The notes: generated by a model from the sequence alone, not told the origin. DNA of 64,000 bases from Enterococcaceae bacterium OF42-14pH9A (GCA_027692465.1 JAQEYU010000002.1:372001-436000); one strand, 5' to 3'. Positions 1 to 10,435 are shown, counted from the first letter of the stretch. Program-made: numbers and translations.

Positions 1-710
1 AAGTGATTGATATTGGCAAAGCCGGCTTGATAGGCCGCCTCCTGAATGGTCATGGAGCGGTTGGTCATGTGATAGACCGCCAGTTGCAGCCGCGCCTGGA
101 TTAGTTCTTCTTTGGGCGTCGTGTGGAAATATTCACCGTACAACCGATAAAACTGGCTCTTTCCCAACTGCAGCAGGCCACACATTTTCTCCGCTGACCA
201 TTCCTGTTCGCAGTTGGCCAGCATCAAAAGCCGCAGCGAGTGAAGTTCATGATACAAGGAATGCTCACTGGTGGGACTTTGGCGGCGGGCCGCTCCTCTT
301 GTCGCCAGCAGCAGCAGCTCCTGCAGGTACAAATCAATCAGCGGACCGCTTTCCGGCAGCCGCTGCAGGTGCTCCCGGTGGATCTTTTGCAGCAGGCGGT
401 TGAGGCTTTCATAGTTTTCCGGATAAAAAAGCCGATTGGCAGGCAGCTGTACTGGCAGTTCGGCAGCCGTTATGCCGGTGAACTCGACAAAGCTGTTGAA
501 GAATTCCTTTTCTGCCTGATAATGCTGAAAAGTCCCCGGTGTATATAAGATACAAGCTCCCCGCTCCGCCCGTTTGCTGCTCCCATCGGCAAAGGTAAAA
601 GTCATGGGGGCCAGCACCAGCAAAAACAAATACTCTGACAGCCCCTCCGGCCGATAGATGCGATCGTGATTGACATTATGGGTATGGTACCCGCAAAAGG
701 TGATCTCCAA
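1..710 (-). CDS. AraC-family transcriptional regulator, 3' end cut by window edge
   Basis: The reverse strand is open from a TTG codon at 708-710 to the window edge, and GAGGAGG lies 11 bases upstream of that codon. An ATG start in this frame would cut off conserved N-terminal sequence. The N-terminal part has a cupin-like ligand-binding look, and the last visible residues (TIQEAAYQAGFANINH) are the second helix-turn-helix of an AraC DNA-binding domain. It is divergent from the GH51 arabinofuranosidase, as is usual for a local sugar-responsive activator, so it probably controls that gene (inference). About 236 residues are visible; the C-terminus lies outside the window. Confidence 0.85.
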   Translation of the reverse strand, partial: MEITFCGYHTHNVNHDRIYRPEGLSEYLFLLVLAPMTFTFADGSSKRAERGACILYTPGTFQHYQAEKEFFNSFVEFTGITAAELPVQLPANRLFYPENYESLNRLLQKIHREHLQRLPESGPLIDLYLQELLLLATRGAARRQSPTSEHSLYHELHSLRLLMLANCEQEWSAEKMCGLLQLGKSQFYRLYGEYFHTTPKEELIQARLQLAVYHMTNRSMTIQEAAYQAGFANINH

Positions 711-913
711 TCCTGTGCACGCCTCCTCATTTTCTCCAGTCTCCCAAGAACAGGAGATTTTGTCAATTCTCTTTCTTAAAATTCGTGAGAAATCACTGAT
801 TTTCCTCGTGCTAAAAAAATCGACCGGAGAAAAAGTCAATGACTTGCGACATAAGTTCCTTTTTTCAAGCCGGGCGGACTTCTATACTTTAGGTGAAATC
901 AGGTGTGGTCTGA

Positions 914-2548
<1,635 letters not shown>

Positions 2549-2619
2549 TCCGCTTGATCGGCTGGGAGACGACTTATTGACGTTTTCAGATATCCCCCAC
2601 GTAATTTCAAATAAAGAAC

Positions 2620-2647
2620 ACAGGGCAGGGATGTTTTCCTGCCCTGT
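2620..2647 (+). terminator. rho-independent terminator after GH51
   Basis: A perfect 10-bp stem, ACAGGGCAGG/CCTGCCCTGT, has an 8-base loop and a weak T-rich tail. It lies 70 bp after the GH51 stop. Confidence 0.75.
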
Positions 2648-2796
2648 TAGTTTAGATTCGAATCATCGGCAATATCGCTGTTTGGTCATGCACCCCGGAT
2701 TGCAACGTCCAAACATACCGCACACTTGAACTGTTTTGGATCAAAGACTGTAGGCTGAGGTTGGAGCCGACTGTGCACCACGATGATTGACATGCC

Positions 2797-2846
2797 AGCT
2801 GGCTCTGGAGTCTTCGGACAAATTATTTTAATCCCTGTCCAGATAG
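2797..2846. repeat. fragment of dispersed repeat family 2
   Basis: The stretch beginning AGCTGGCTCTGGAG and running through TTCGGACAAATTATT to the CTGTCCAGATA region recurs with few changes at 10386-10435. It ends against the stop codon of the DUF2087 gene. The rest of 2648-2796 shows nothing else recognisable. Confidence 0.5.
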
Positions 2847-2850
2847 AGTA

Positions 2851-3570
2851 TTAGCGCATAACCCGCCAATAACTGCTACCATCTTTTTGTCGTTTCATAA
2901 AACCATATTCAATCAAATAGCGTCGCACAGTTACAAAATCATCCACGTACTGTTGTAAAATTTCATTCAAAGCCGACTCGCTGTAATTCTTCCGGGGTTC
3001 AAAATGTTCCGCCAACTCAGCCAGCAAGACCAATTTACGCTTTTCACGAGCTGGGAAGCTCTTAAGACGGCCCTTTTCACCAAGATAGGTCGCTAAAATC
3101 TTGGCGCGTTCAGCTTCGGTCACTTGATAGCGTTCATCCACCTGCTTCGCTCCCGCGTGAGGCAATACTCCGACTGACTGATTCAGCAAACTCATGATAC
3201 TCAAAAACAGCTTGGCTTGTCGTTCCTTTTCCTTCAATTTAAAACGGTGATTGCGGACTGTTGAAGTGCTGATACCCAGTCGTTGACCGATTGTTTTGTC
3301 CGGTAACTGCTGCGCAAAAGCCTGGAGAATTCCTTCTTGCGACTCACTCAATCCTGTGAGCTCCCGTGGTAGCCCCAACAATGCCAGCAACGGTCCCTCA
3401 TGCGCTGTTGCCACATGTGTTTCCATCATCTTACGACTGTCGTAAAATACTTCTTCCCAAGGATAAACGCATCCTTTTTGCGTCTCAAACCCACAGTACA
3501 GACAATGATAGCTTTCAGCTGATTGACGATAACCGACTTGATAATCAGAGATCTCGTAGATTTTTTCCAT
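2851..3570 (-). CDS. DUF2087-type transcriptional regulator with N-terminal Cys/His motif
   Basis: The order is an N-terminal possible zinc motif (CLYCGF followed about 25 residues later by HVATAH), a LuxR-like helix-turn-helix (TIGQRLGISTSTVRNHRFKL, about residues 90-115), and a C-terminal DUF2087 domain (LKSFPAREKRK ... VRRYLIEYGFMKR). The ATG at 3570 (MEKIYEI) is chosen because AGGAGT sits at good spacing, rather than the ATG 11 codons upstream. It has its own promoter flanked by an inverted repeat, which suggests autoregulation. The effector and targets are unknown. Confidence 0.8.
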   Translation of the reverse strand: MEKIYEISDYQVGYRQSAESYHCLYCGFETQKGCVYPWEEVFYDSRKMMETHVATAHEGPLLALLGLPRELTGLSESQEGILQAFAQQLPDKTIGQRLGISTSTVRNHRFKLKEKERQAKLFLSIMSLLNQSVGVLPHAGAKQVDERYQVTEAERAKILATYLGEKGRLKSFPAREKRKLVLLAELAEHFEPRKNYSESALNEILQQYVDDFVTVRRYLIEYGFMKRQKDGSSYWRVMR

Positions 3571-3584
3571 ATTTGCCACTCCTT

Positions 3585-3638
3585 TTGCAAACAAAAAATG
3601 CATATATCTATAATAACAAAAACAAATATTGTTTGCAA
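3585..3638 (-). promoter_or_regulatory. promoter and inverted-repeat operator of the DUF2087 gene
   Basis: Reading the minus strand, -35 TTGCAA (3633-3638), a 17-bp spacer and -10 TATTAT (3610-3615) form a good sigma-A promoter. A perfect 10-bp inverted repeat, TTGCAAACAA (3585-3594) and TTGTTTGCAA (3629-3638), covers the -35 box and lies just ahead of the ribosome binding site, so it could be bound by the regulator itself. Confidence 0.6.
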
Positions 3639-3789
3639 TTACATAGATAATCCCTCTTTTTATTTGCGAAAGTACAGTAATTTTTATCTTACAGATTCAT
3701 CGAACAAAAGCTTCCGGTTCAACATAAGAATGACAACAAAAAAGCGGTATAAAAAGTGGTAAGCCCACCTTCATACCGCTAATATTCCA

Positions 3790-3880
3790 TATGTCTGAAA
3801 ACACCGACAACAGATTTTTTGGTTCGTTTCACTGCAAGCTGCGCATTATGTCAGACTGGAAATCCGAATCCCACCGTCGT
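3790..3880. repeat. decayed partial copy of the 160-bp MITE-like element
   Basis: It begins ATATGTCTGAAAACACC and contains TTTTTTGGTTCGTTTCACTGCAA, matching the left half of the element at 3945-4104. The remainder is diverged. It lies directly upstream of the intact copy. Confidence 0.55.
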
Positions 3881-3944
3881 TCCCAGACATCTTCGGCTGC
3901 TTTTCGTTTTTCAACTGAAGAACTTTATTGGCTTCTCCTGTTTA

Positions 3945-4104
3945 GGGCGTGTCTGAAAACTCCAGTGGCAGATATTTTGGTCCTTTTCACCGCAATCTAC
4001 GTCGTAAATGCTCGCTTATGCACCACATAAGCTGCGCTTTACTCCTTGATTTCGGCAAAAAGTCCGCAAAAATCTGGATTCCCCCAGAGTTTCCAGACAC
4101 GCCC
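3945..4104. mobile_element. 160-bp MITE-like inverted-repeat element, intact copy
   Basis: The ends are GGGCGTGTCTGAAAACTC and, inverted, GAGTTTCCAGACACGCCC, flanked by TA on both sides (3943-3944 and 4105-4106). It has no ORF. It matches, inverted and with the same length, the copy at 49210-49369. It sits inside the mgtE stop codon: the stop TAG (4104-4106, minus) takes its G from the element, while the sequence without the insertion would read TAA. An IS5- or IS630-like transposase could mobilise it, but none is encoded here. Confidence 0.85.
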
Positions 4105-5474
4105 TAATTCCCCACAAAATGAGACATGAACAGGCTGGCAATATTGAAATAGATCAAAACCGAAGTCAAATCACTCAAGGTGGTGATAAACGGCCCGCTG
4201 GCAACCGCCGGATCAAAGCCCAGCCGGTCCATCAGCATCGGAATCAGACTGCCCGCCAGATTGGCGACAGTGATGGCACACATCATGGCCATGCCGATCA
4301 CAAAGCCCAGAGTCGGATTGCCCTTCCAGATGGAAACGATGGCAAAAATCGTCAGCCCGGTAATGGCCCCGGTCACAAGGCCTGTCAGCACCTCACTGAT
4401 TACAGTCCGGAAAAAGGAGCTTTCCTTATCGTCATTGATTGCCAGCCGGCGGACAGCGACCGCCAAAGACTGGGTGCCGGCATTACCGGCAGTCCCGGTG
4501 ATCAAGGAAATAAAGACAGCCAAAATCGAAGCTTCACTCACCAGCTCTTCATAATGACTGATCAGGCTGGCGGTGGCCATCCCTAAAAACAGCAGCGTAA
4601 TCAGCCAAGGAAGACGACGACCGGCAGCTTTGACGGGATTTTCAGAGACTTCTTCCACGTTGACCCCCGCCAGACCGGAGTAATCACTGGCTGCTTCGTC
4701 ATCGATAACATCGATGATATCATCAACAGTTACGATCCCCAGCAGGTGGTCATCGTAATCGGTGACCGGCAATGCCAGAAAGTCGTAATCACGGAAGGTT
4801 TGTGCGACGTCTTCCTGATCATCCCCCACATGGACACTGATGACCCGTTCGCTCATGATCTCGGCAATCATGGCATCGTCTTCATTGACGATCAGATCCC
4901 GCAGCGAGATCACCCCTACCAACCGGTTTTCCTGATCCACGACATAGATATAATAGATGGTTTCGGCGGCAGTCGCTTCACTTTTCAAGACGTACATGGC
5001 CGAACGCACCGTTTGATTGGCGACGATAGAAACGTATTCTGTCGTCATGATGGATCCGGCAGTGTCATCTTCATAATGCAGCAGCTCACGAATCTCGCTG
5101 GCAGACTCTGATGGCATGATGCTCAAATACTTGGCCACCTGTTTTTTGTCCAGCGTATTCAGCAGATCCACCGCGTTGTCGCTATACATCTCTGCCAGCA
5201 TGTCCGCTGCATAACGGGGCCGCATCTCTGCCAAGTATTCGGTCATGTGTTCATTGTCTTCTTCAATGACGTCGAACATATCCGCCATTTCTTTCGGGGA
5301 AAGATAGGCATACATGATGTGGCGGTCCGCTTCGTCGAGGGATTGGTAAAACTGCCCCTGCTCATAGATATGCAACTCCAAAAAGATTTCCCGAAATTGT
5401 TTCATATCATTGGTTTTGAGGGCTGTTCTCAGCTGCTCGAACTGTTCCTCCAGCGCTTCTTGATTTTCATCCAA
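4104..5474 (-). CDS. mgtE: MgtE-family magnesium transporter
   Basis: This is a Mg2+-gated magnesium channel/transporter of the cytoplasmic membrane. Domains in order are an acidic helical MgtE_N domain (about residues 1-130), two CBS domains (about 135-255, including TTEYVSIVANQTV and SERVISVHVGDDQEDV), and five membrane helices (about 285-456). At 456 residues it is full length. It is the last gene of the relQ-nadK-rluD-mgtE run, 71 bp after rluD. Its stop codon is contributed by the adjacent repeat element. Confidence 0.93.
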   Translation of the reverse strand: MDENQEALEEQFEQLRTALKTNDMKQFREIFLELHIYEQGQFYQSLDEADRHIMYAYLSPKEMADMFDVIEEDNEHMTEYLAEMRPRYAADMLAEMYSDNAVDLLNTLDKKQVAKYLSIMPSESASEIRELLHYEDDTAGSIMTTEYVSIVANQTVRSAMYVLKSEATAAETIYYIYVVDQENRLVGVISLRDLIVNEDDAMIAEIMSERVISVHVGDDQEDVAQTFRDYDFLALPVTDYDDHLLGIVTVDDIIDVIDDEAASDYSGLAGVNVEEVSENPVKAAGRRLPWLITLLFLGMATASLISHYEELVSEASILAVFISLITGTAGNAGTQSLAVAVRRLAINDDKESSFFRTVISEVLTGLVTGAITGLTIFAIVSIWKGNPTLGFVIGMAMMCAITVANLAGSLIPMLMDRLGFDPAVASGPFITTLSDLTSVLIYFNIASLFMSHFVGN

Positions 5475-5545
5475 TCTTTCTCACCACACCTTCATTTATT
5501 TCAAGACCGGCTTTGATTGCCGATAAACTATTTGATGGCCGCTTG

Positions 5546-6454
5546 TTATTCAGCCGCCCGCATCGCTTGGATCAGCGCAGCCATATCTGTCGGCGGGTCT
5601 TGTGTGAAAGACAGCCGCTCGCCGGTAAAAGGATGGTCAAACTCCAGCTGATAACAATGGAGGGCCTGTCTGGCGATCCGCTCCACACTGCCGCCGTACA
5701 TATCATCCCCCAGTAAAGGACAGCCGATACTGGAAAAATGCACTCGAATCTGATGAGTCCGTCCGGTATGCAGACGAATATCCACCAGCGCTTCCGCCTG
5801 CTTCAGATCCCGCTTTTCCAGCCAATACTCCGTCTGCGCCGCCTGACCGTCGGGATCGACTTGCCGGCGCATCAATGAGGTCCGTTCCCGCGAGATGGGG
5901 CGGTCGATCATGGCATGTTCCGCCAAATCAGCGACGGCGCCGCCCACCAGCGCCTGATATTTTTTAAGAAAACGATGGGCCCGCAATTCTTTATCCAGCT
6001 TGGCATGAGCAAAGCCGTGTTTGGCAAAGACCATCAGTCCCGAGGTATCTCGGTCTAACCGCGTTACGATGTGGATCACCTGATCTTTGTAGCCCTGTTT
6101 TTGATAATAGGCCTTCACCCGATTGGCCAATGTGCCGGTAGGATGGTATTGGGCGGGAATCGAGGCGATCCCTGCCGGCTTGTTGACTACCAAAACGTGT
6201 GCATCTTCATAGACGATCGCCACCGGACCTTCTGAGGGCAGCATCGTTTCATGCTCCCCTTCGTCCGGGATCAAAAAACTTACCTGATCGCCGGTTTTCA
6301 ATTGGTGCAGTACATTCTGCTCACTGCCGTTCACCAGGATCTGCCCACCTTGGAATTTGACTTTGGCCAGCAGTCCTTTACTAATCCCTTGTTCTTTTAA
6401 AAAACTCCGCAGCAGCTGCGGTTCTGCTTTTTCAAAACGATATTCAAATCTCAT
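5546..6454 (-). CDS. RluA/RluD-family pseudouridine synthase
   Basis: It isomerises uridine to pseudouridine in RNA, probably 23S rRNA (family knowledge). An S4-like RNA-binding segment lies near residues 12-75, and the catalytic Asp is in HIVTRLDRDTSGLMVFAK; HTGRTHQIRVHF is also typical. The ATG at 6454 (MRFEYRFEK) is chosen because GGAGAC lies 8 bases upstream; an ATG 7 codons earlier is less well placed. It overlaps the nadK stop by 11 bp, implying translational coupling. Confidence 0.92.
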   Translation of the reverse strand: MRFEYRFEKAEPQLLRSFLKEQGISKGLLAKVKFQGGQILVNGSEQNVLHQLKTGDQVSFLIPDEGEHETMLPSEGPVAIVYEDAHVLVVNKPAGIASIPAQYHPTGTLANRVKAYYQKQGYKDQVIHIVTRLDRDTSGLMVFAKHGFAHAKLDKELRAHRFLKKYQALVGGAVADLAEHAMIDRPISRERTSLMRRQVDPDGQAAQTEYWLEKRDLKQAEALVDIRLHTGRTHQIRVHFSSIGCPLLGDDMYGGSVERIARQALHCYQLEFDHPFTGERLSFTQDPPTDMAALIQAMRAAE

Positions 6455-7256
6455 GGCTGTCTCCAATAAAGGCATCCTTCACTCGATGCCAGAAATGCAT
6501 GTGCCGATTGGACACAAAGCGGATCCGCTCATCAGCGATCCGATAGTAAACGGCATCCATCTGATCTTGCTGGATATCCAGCTGGTCCACCGTCACCAGG
6601 TAATCCCCGGAATGCTGCAGCTTGATTTTCAGCCAGTCATTGTCGGAAATCACGATGGGCGACCCTAAGGTACGAAAGACCCGGTTGTTCAATGAAGCAA
6701 TCTCCGCCAGCTGCATGGCGTTGATGGAAGGATGTAACACGGCACCGCCGACACTTTTATTGTAGGCAGTCGATCCGGTCGGCGTCGATACAGACAATCC
6801 GTCACCCCGGAAACGTTCAAACAATTCGTCTCTGATATAGACGTCTGCTACCATCGTCCGGTTGCCCCGCTTGATGGTGGACTCGTTCAGTGCCAACAAG
6901 CGGCGGTCCGGCTTGCCATTGGCGTAAGAGATTTTGACCTCTAAAAGCGGATAGCTGATACTTTTGACCTCTTCTTCCCGTAGGCTGGCCACCATATCCG
7001 CCAGCTCATAGTCCCGCCAGTCAGTGTAAAACCCCAGATGCCCGGTATGGACCCCCAAAAAGCGGACCTTGTGCAGCAATTTGGCATACTGATGGAAGGC
7101 CGACAGCAAAGTCCCGTCGCCGCCCACCGAAATCACCAGATCCGGCGCTTCCTGATCCACTTCGATCCGGGCTTTTTCCAAAAGCTGTCTGAGACGGTGG
7201 ACCACCTGGATAGTGAGCTCCTGTCGATTTGCCACGATGGCTACTTTCAATCCCAT
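6444..7256 (-). CDS. nadK: NAD kinase
   Basis: It phosphorylates NAD to NADP in the cytoplasm. The conserved SVGGDGTLLSAFH motif and TPTGSTAYNKSVGGAVLHP are present, as expected for PpnK/NadK, and the length of 270 residues is usual. The ATG at 7256 (MGLKVAIVANR) is preceded by AAAGGAC; the upstream in-frame extension has no family-like sequence. It lies 31 bp after relQ and overlaps the pseudouridine synthase start, so these form one operon. Confidence 0.95.
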   Translation of the reverse strand: MGLKVAIVANRQELTIQVVHRLRQLLEKARIEVDQEAPDLVISVGGDGTLLSAFHQYAKLLHKVRFLGVHTGHLGFYTDWRDYELADMVASLREEEVKSISYPLLEVKISYANGKPDRRLLALNESTIKRGNRTMVADVYIRDELFERFRGDGLSVSTPTGSTAYNKSVGGAVLHPSINAMQLAEIASLNNRVFRTLGSPIVISDNDWLKIKLQHSGDYLVTVDQLDIQQDQMDAVYYRIADERIRFVSNRHMHFWHRVKDAFIGDSHEI

Positions 7257-7287
7257 TTGACTGTCCTTTCTGTTACTGCGGCTACCG

Positions 7288-7974
7288 TCACTGGTCGCCC
7301 TTGTCTTTTTCGTCTTCTCTGTCGATAGCAGCCAAGTAATAGCCGTCATCGGATTTACCTCGCCCGTGAGCGAATAACCGCTGAGCCTCTTGGATCTCTT
7401 CTCTGATTTTGGACATCTCCTCGTCCAGCTGGTAAGCAGCTTCTGCGGCCCGCTGCAGTCGTTCCTTCATCTCTTCCGGAAATGCTCCCTGGTATTTGTA
7501 GTTGAGGGAGTGCTCGATGGTAGCCCAGAAATTCATGGCCAGCGTGCGGATCTGAATCTCAGCCAGGATCTTCTTCTCTCCGCCGATCAGCTGCACCGGG
7601 TATTCGATCACCAGATGATACGAACGATATCCACTGGCTTTTTTATTGGTGATGTAGTCTCTTTCAATCAGCACTTTCATGTCTTTGCGGTTGCGGATGA
7701 TCTGCACCACCTGGTGGATATCTTCAACGAACTGGCACATGATCCGCAACCCGGCGATGTCCGACATTTCCTCATCCAGCCGCTCCATGGGAATGTGACG
7801 GATCTGACTTTTGGTGATGATACTTTCTATCGGTTTGACCCGGCCGGTAACAAACTCGATGGGTACGTGCTTATTTTGTTCACGATACTGCTTGCGGATC
7901 CCCCGCAGCTTGACCTTCAATTCGGAAACGGTCTGCTCGTAGGGGGCCAAAAAAAGATCCCAATCTCGTTCCAT
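7288..7974 (-). CDS. relQ: small alarmone synthetase RelQ, GTP pyrophosphokinase
   Basis: It makes (p)ppGpp from GTP or GDP plus ATP without a hydrolase domain. Typical RelA/SpoT synthetase motifs are VTGRVKPIESI, DIAGLRIMCQF, KASGYRSYHLVIEYP and AEIQIRTLAMNFWATIEHS. The 228-residue length fits RelQ (YjbM). The ATG at 7974 (MERDWDLFL) has GAGGGA just upstream; the 68-codon upstream extension overlaps a decayed repeat element and is rejected. It is the first gene of the relQ-nadK-rluD-mgtE operon, whose order is conserved in Firmicutes. Confidence 0.94.
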   Translation of the reverse strand: MERDWDLFLAPYEQTVSELKVKLRGIRKQYREQNKHVPIEFVTGRVKPIESIITKSQIRHIPMERLDEEMSDIAGLRIMCQFVEDIHQVVQIIRNRKDMKVLIERDYITNKKASGYRSYHLVIEYPVQLIGGEKKILAEIQIRTLAMNFWATIEHSLNYKYQGAFPEEMKERLQRAAEAAYQLDEEMSKIREEIQEAQRLFAHGRGKSDDGYYLAAIDREDEKDKGDQ

Positions 7975-8050
7975 ACTATCCCTCGATTCATCTATCGCCG
8001 GTTTTGGGCCGGCGAGATTACTGTGCAGGCTGCGACTGTTGGTTTGTCCG

Positions 8051-8208
8051 GAGCGCATCCTCAAAACTCTGATGAGGGCCAGATTTTTGTGTCCTCGCCG
8101 AAATCCCGGAGTAAAACGCAGCTTACCCAATTCATAAGCATACATTACCACGATTGGTTCCGGTGAAAAAAGCCCCAAGTTCTGTCATTGGCGCTTTCAG
8201 ACAGATGT
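8051..8208. repeat. decayed copy of the 160-bp MITE-like element
   Basis: It contains GCCGAAATCCCGGAGTAAAACGCAGCTTA-like internal sequence and a right end GGCGCTTTCAGACAGATG, in the same orientation as 49210-49369, but with a poor left end. It lies in the divergent gap 7975-8544 between relQ and yjbK. The remaining 8209-8544 shows no gene. Confidence 0.65.
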
Positions 8209-8544
8209 TTAAAATACAGCCTGCAGCCATGCATCCAACATTGATTTTACCATAATTTCCGCTGACTTACGGCATTTTCTACTTCTCCGAACACTCGACA
8301 GCTTTCCCATTTTAAAGCCCTCGCTTTCCGCTGATTATTTTGAATTTACCGTAAGCACAGAAAGCACCGCTCTTGCGATTCATGAGCTGCTGCGGTTCTC
8401 GAAAAAACTGTGCAAGCAACTGTCATTCCCATTTTCAAACAGCTGCTGAACCGATTCAAAAAACTGCGCTCCAGCACGCCTTATTCATTGCAATAGTCGC
8501 CTTTTTGTGCAAAAATGTATAAATATGAGAAAAGAGGACTGACA

Positions 8545-9126
8545 ATGACCAAAACACGGGAGATCGAATTCAAGACGATGCTGACTGCAGCTGAATTTGC
8601 CCGGGTGAAAGCCCATTACCGCCTGGCGGATGATCGCTTCAAAAGTCAGACCAACTGCTACTTTGATACGCCAGACCAGCAGCTGCGCAATCGGCACTGG
8701 GGCTTGCGGATCCGTTTATATCCCGATCGGGGCGAGTTAACTTTGAAAGTCCCGGCAAAAGACGCCGGCCGTTGGGAAATCACCGATCCCCTCACCCGCC
8801 AAGAGGCCCAGCAGTTGCGGGACCAAGGGCGGATTTTGAGCACCGGGGTCGTGGCCGAACATCTCCGCAACCATCAGATCCAACCGGAAACATTGCAGCT
8901 GATCGCCGACTTGACGACTTTGCGGGCGGAATTTCCAATCAAAGAAGGCTTGCTGGCTTTGGATGAAAGCTTCTATGGTAAGGGTAAGATGCATGATTAT
9001 GAATTGGAATTGGAAGTCACCGCTGCCGATACCGGCGCTGCCGGCTTTGATTCCTTGTTGGCACAGCTGGGACTTTCCTACCGTCCCGCAGAGAATAAAA
9101 TCACACGAGCAATTAAAGAAATATAA
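8545..9126 (+). CDS. yjbK: CYTH-domain protein (YjbK-like)
   Basis: This 193-residue protein carries the CYTH signature REIEFKTML at its start, then LRIRLYPDRGELTLKVP, and ends with the KITRAIKEI segment. The fold forms a tunnel that binds polyphosphate or nucleoside triphosphates, and many members hydrolyse inorganic triphosphate. Start ATG 8545 follows AGAGGACTGACA. It lies next to yjbH and divergent from relQ, as in Bacillus. The true substrate is not shown by sequence. Confidence 0.9.
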   Translation: MTKTREIEFKTMLTAAEFARVKAHYRLADDRFKSQTNCYFDTPDQQLRNRHWGLRIRLYPDRGELTLKVPAKDAGRWEITDPLTRQEAQQLRDQGRILSTGVVAEHLRNHQIQPETLQLIADLTTLRAEFPIKEGLLALDESFYGKGKMHDYELELEVTAADTGAAGFDSLLAQLGLSYRPAENKITRAIKEI

Positions 9127-9222
9127 AGAAGGGGTGCTTTGTTTTCCTTTTCTCGTCATTTCTGTTAAATTACAGGTAGTCAAAATTCGATTTGGGGAAA
9201 CAAAAAACAGGGGGAGATTTTG

Positions 9223-9882
9223 GTGATCGAGGTTTACTTATTCGTCAATCCGCTCGGGCCGGTGTGTCTGGAGTCGGAGACGAACTTGCTGGATTTTATG
9301 TCAGCCAGCGAAAAAAAGTTCCAATTTCGCGTCATGCCGCTGGTCAATATGCAGACGATCCGGGATATCATGAAACGTCGAGGCATCGCCGGCAATGATA
9401 TCGAAACGCGCAACAAATTGTTCAACGACACTTATGCAGCAGCTCTGGATGTCAAAGCGATCCAACTTCAGGGGAAGAAGCTGGGACGAAACTTTCTGAT
9501 GCGTCTGCAAAAAGCAGTCGGCTGCGAAGGCATTCCCTATTGCCGGGCACTGGTCGAAGAACTCGTGAGTGAAGTCGGCGGCGATTTGGTTATGTTCAAA
9601 GAAGACCGGGCCTCCACCTTCGTCAAAGACATGTTCCAAGTAGATCAGGACATCGCACGGGAAATGAACATCACCTTGCACCCTTCTGCTGTCGTCTACA
9701 ACTACGCTTGCGAACGGGATTACGGCGTTTTGCTGCAAGGACCCGCAGCTATCAACGATCTGCCGGCACTGTGCCGCACCGATGAAGAAAACTATCAGAT
9801 CTTTCACATCGACGGCTATCTGAAAAAGAAAAACGAACAGCGGGTGCGCCACTATCCGAAACACCTGAAGCTGGTCTATTGA
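9223..9882 (+). CDS. yjbH: YjbH-like thioredoxin-fold ClpXP adaptor
   Basis: This DsbA-related protein begins IEVYLFVNPLGPVCLESE, characteristic of YjbH, which delivers the regulator Spx to ClpXP. A single Cys replaces the CxxC of true oxidoreductases, consistent with an adaptor rather than an enzyme. The GTG at 9223 is preferred over the TTG at 9220 because it is 6 bases from GGGGAG. It lies about 95 bp after yjbK and is followed by a strong terminator. Confidence 0.85.
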   Translation: MIEVYLFVNPLGPVCLESETNLLDFMSASEKKFQFRVMPLVNMQTIRDIMKRRGIAGNDIETRNKLFNDTYAAALDVKAIQLQGKKLGRNFLMRLQKAVGCEGIPYCRALVEELVSEVGGDLVMFKEDRASTFVKDMFQVDQDIAREMNITLHPSAVVYNYACERDYGVLLQGPAAINDLPALCRTDEENYQIFHIDGYLKKKNEQRVRHYPKHLKLVY

Positions 9883-9886
9883 ATTC

Positions 9887-9934
9887 AAAAAAGTAAGGAG
9901 AACCGTCTGGGGAGGCGGCTGTCCTTACTTTTTT
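9887..9934 (+). terminator. rho-independent terminator after yjbH
   Basis: AAAAAAGTAAGGA pairs with TCCTTACTTTTTT, giving a 13-bp stem with a T-run. Confidence 0.85.
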
Positions 9935-10001
9935 GCTTTAGGGCGTTTTCAGATATGCCCTTGTATTTCATCTGTACTGGAATTAAAGTGGTCGGCGAGT
10001 G

Positions 10002-10323
10002 CCGAAAAGTTTCAGAAGGCTCTCCGATCTGACCCCGGCGTACAGCCGCCGGCCGAAGCCAACGAGAAATTCCACTTAAAAGACAGCGGAAATTTCTCAT
10101 TGTCTTGGGCCTATTGACTTCAAACTGACAGTAACGCCACTGATTTTTCAAATCAGCGGTGAACTGTCAGTAATTTGCAAGTTCTTCTTAGCGGGTTCTG
10201 CTTAGAAGCAACTGTATGCGTAACGGGCCTGGTAGCCATTCAAGCGGGAAAATCTGTACGCCGGGGTCAGTCTCCGAGCCTTCTGAAACTTTTCTGGATG
10301 TATCCGCTGAGAAGACGGAAGAG
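10002..10323. mobile_element. family-2 inverted-repeat element, copy A
   Basis: This non-coding element has imperfect terminal inverted repeats: GAAAAGTTTCAGAAGGCTC at the left and GAGCCTTCTGAAACTTTTC at the right, each continued inward by a CCCCGGCGTACAG-type motif. An internal hairpin pairs ACTGACAGT with ACTGTCAGT. Read inverted it matches 13949-14211. It carries about 60 extra bases (near 10170-10231) absent from copy B. The whole gene-free stretch 9935-10647 is this element, a shorter fragment and a terminator. Confidence 0.8.
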
Positions 10324-10385
10324 TCAGCACATAACACATCATAGTACACTTCAAGGGTATATGTGATGCCACCCTCTCTACGGTC

Positions 10386-10435
10386 AGTTGGCTCTGGAGC
10401 CTTCGGAAAAATTATTCTGATTTCTGTCCGGATAT
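10386..10435. repeat. family-2 repeat fragment
   Basis: AGTTGGCTCTGGAGCCTTCGG, continuing to CTGTCCGGATA, matches 2797-2846 in the same orientation. Confidence 0.5.

Noticed and set aside
10175..10366. 63-codon frame inside the family-2 repeat
   Set aside because: It lies within a non-coding repeat with hairpins, and the equivalent frame is not kept in copy B.
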